DNA of 64,000 nucleotides, from contig NC_079499.1 of assembly GCF_030052815.1 (NCBI RefSeq), forward strand, positions 101,156,480 through 101,220,479. The letters are read 5' to 3'. The notes under the pieces were generated by a model. It ran no database searches and was not told the origin of the DNA. It was given only the letters and a program-made list of their open reading frames with translations. This document shows, piece after piece, positions 61,660 to 64,000 of this stretch. The translations under genes were made by a program, and so were the position numbers. The stretch is from Hevea brasiliensis. Its lineage: Eukaryota; Streptophyta; Magnoliopsida; Malpighiales; Euphorbiaceae. The first letter of the stretch is position 1; the number at the start of each line of letters is the position of its first letter.

Positions 61660-63480
61660 GGAGACAATCCGATTTTCACAAGAGGAAAAAAAAAGGAAAA
61701 TGTTATGTTGTCTCCAAAATCAAACCGAATAATCAAAAAAATTTAAAAATAAAAATTGAATCGAACCAAATTTCTAAAAAAATTAAACTAAAATTTCGAA
61801 TTAAAATCGATCTGACTGATTATTTCAGTCTGAATTGAATAATGCTCACCCTTATCTAATTGATTAATTATGATGTATTTGATCATAATTGCTTAATTTA
61901 TGATTTATTTGACTAATAGTTACTTGAATAATTGATCTAATTATTAATAGTTACTTGATTAATTGATCTAATTAATTATGATCTAATTTATCATAGTTAC
62001 TTGATTTATAATTTAATTAATTAAATAATTCAATTTTCATAAGAGGGAGAAAAAAAGGAATAATATAATGTTATCTCCAAAACCAAACCGTGTAAACAAA
62101 CAAATTCAAAAATAAAAATTGAACCGAATTAAATTTCTATAAAAACTAAACCAAATTTCCAAATTAATTATGTTCGATCAATCAATTATTTCGGTCAGAA
62201 CCAAATAATACTCACCCCTATCTAATTGATCATGTTGTAATTAATCATGGTTGATTATGCACTAATTGAATACGATCTATTTGATTAATTTATAAAATAA
62301 TTGATAATACTCGATCTAATTATTAATAGTTATTTAATTAATCGATTTAATTGATTATTATGTAATTGATTATATTTACTTGATTTATGATCTAATTGAT
62401 GTGATATACTTGATTAATTGATAAAATATTCGATAATACTTAATTATAATATAATTGATCATAATTAATTGATTTAGATCTAATTGATTATGATCTACTT
62501 GATTAATTAATAAAACACCCAATAGTATTTTATTATAATCTAATTAATCATAATTAATCGATTTAAAATTTAATTGTTTATTCATTACTTCATTAATTGA
62601 CCTAATTGAATAGGTGTAATTTATCAAAATTAATTGATTTATGATCTAATTGATTAATAGTTATTTGATTAATTAATCTAATTATGAATAGTTACTTGGT
62701 TAATTGATCAAGTAGATTATGATCTAATTTAGTATAGTTAATTAATTTATGATCTAATTGATTAGGCTGTCTGATTTTCACAAGAGAGAGGAAAAAAGAA
62801 ACAAATATTATGTTATCTTCAAAATCGAATTGAATAAACCAAAAATTCAAAAATTAAAAATTGAACAAAACTAAATTTCAATAAAAATATAATCGAGTTT
62901 TTAAATTAATTCAGTTCGATCAGCCGGTTATTTCGATTTGAACCAAAAATGCTCATTCCTATCTAATTAATTAATTATTTATAATACAATTGATCATAGT
63001 TACTTAATTTATGATCTAATTAATTATGATCTACTTGATCAATTGATAAAATATTGGTTAATACTTGATTATAATCTAATTGGTAATAGTTATTTAATTA
63101 ATCAATCGAATTGATTATGATATAATTTATTAGAGTTACTTGATTTATGATCTACTTGATTAATTGATAAAATATCTGATAGTACTTATTTATAATGTAA
63201 TTGAACATAATAAATTGATTTATGATCTAATTAATTAATAGATAAAATATTCAATAATACTTGAGTATGATATGATTGATCATAATTACTTGATTTATGA
63301 TCTAATCAATTAAGCGATTCGACTTTCACAAAAGAAAAAAAAAAAGAAGAAAATATTATAATATTTTCAAAACCAAATCAAATATATCAAAAAATTTATA
63401 AATAAAAATTAAACCAAATCGAATTTCTATAAAAACCTAATTAAAATTTTAAATTAATTTAATTTAATTAATTAAGTTAA
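61660..63480. repeat. Degenerate complex repeat: four copies of a purine-rich plus GATCTAATTGATT-rich block
   Basis: Blocks begin at about 61672, 62034, 62772 and 63320 with (A/C)TTTTCA(C/T)AA(G/A)AG, then poly-A with G, then AAAATTGAAxC and AATAATGCTCA-like text. Each is followed by variable runs of TGATCTAATTGATTA-type short repeats. Spacing is 362, 738 and 548 bp. There is no coding content. Confidence 0.75.
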
Positions 63481-63496
63481 TTTTAACTGAATAATG

Positions 63497-64000
63497 CAAC
63501 CACGGAGAAGCTGCATACATATTTGGATTATATATTCCTTTCTTTGGATTTGCAGATATCTTTCCACCAAATGGAGTTTGCTGAAATTGCTGTCTTTGGA
63601 ATGCAGTACCCAAAAAAAAAAAAATCTAACCGAATCCCATTATTAGATATGATTGATTAATCTTAGGAATGGCAATAAAATGGATTATGTGCAAAGATTG
63701 CTTCTCCATCATTATTTTATAGGAATTTGGAATCGGAGTGGGATGGGATGGAGCAGTTTTTTTTTTTTTTTTTTTTTCTATTTTAATTTATTAATATATA
63801 ATATAATTTTATTTATTAAAAATATAATTAAAAATAAAAATTCTATATAAAATTTTAATAATATATTTATTTTTTTAAATTATAATATTTAAATATATAA
63901 ATATATATATATAAATAAATTATTTTTAAATAAAAAGAATAATATATTACGGAAATTATCTTTTTCCCGTACAACATCAGAGTTACAGTGACGGCGTTAA
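63497..64000 (+). repeat. Right copy of the direct repeat that flanks the tandem array (runs off the window)
   Basis: Same orientation as 50919-51510. It differs by a longer T run (63757-63778), an inserted phrase around 63551-63590 and scattered substitutions. It ends at the window edge within CAGTGACGGCGTTAA, where the left copy has CAGTGACGGCATTAA. Confidence 0.85.

Overview
This is a window of AT-rich, intron-containing, transposon-dense plant nuclear DNA, most likely from a eudicot tree or shrub. I would guess Euphorbiaceae from general resemblance of the proteins and repeats, but that rests on memory and is not proven by the sequence. No prokaryotic features, CRISPR arrays, rRNA or convincing tRNA genes were seen.

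Layout: (1) 1-5982, minus strand: the 5' part of a peroxisomal full-size ABC transporter gene (ABCD1/PXA1/COMATOSE family). Three coding exons carry the first 189 residues, with an inferred 5'UTR exon; the rest of the gene lies beyond base 1. (2) 6325-15976: a solo-LTR-like element of 2.64 kb split by an RTE-type LINE with a 20-bp target duplication. That LINE is itself split by a 3.69-kb solo-LTR-like element, giving a three-level nest. (3) 17611-20249: a second, intact copy of the 2.64-kb element with its own 5-bp target duplication. (4) 20250-23790: AT-rich intergenic DNA. (5) 24972-29400, minus strand: a complete two-coding-exon gene for a 611-residue ARM-repeat plus TPR protein with an acidic tail, with an upstream non-coding exon. 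(6) 32164-49642: a degenerate Ty1/copia element of about 17.5 kb, with both LTRs, PBS, PPT and a 5-bp target duplication. Its gag region was hit by a 3.9-kb solo-LTR-like element (itself carrying a 3.34-kb one) and by a further 2.26-kb one. (7) 52246-60854: eight direct tandem copies of a unit of about 1.08 kb. Each holds a broken zf-RVT/RNase H-like gene tail, and the last six form a dimeric higher-order repeat. (8) 60855-64000: AT-rich, degenerate complex repeats. The window ends in a second copy of sequence that also lies just left of the array (50919-51510).

Only two host genes are well supported: the ABC transporter, for import of fatty acyl substrates into peroxisomes, and the ARM/TPR protein. 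Both run on the minus strand and are separated by transposon-derived sequence; nothing suggests they work together. The repeat content explains most of the window. The RNase H-like tandem array, with its dimer periodicity, shared stop codon and flanking direct repeats, is the most unusual structure present.
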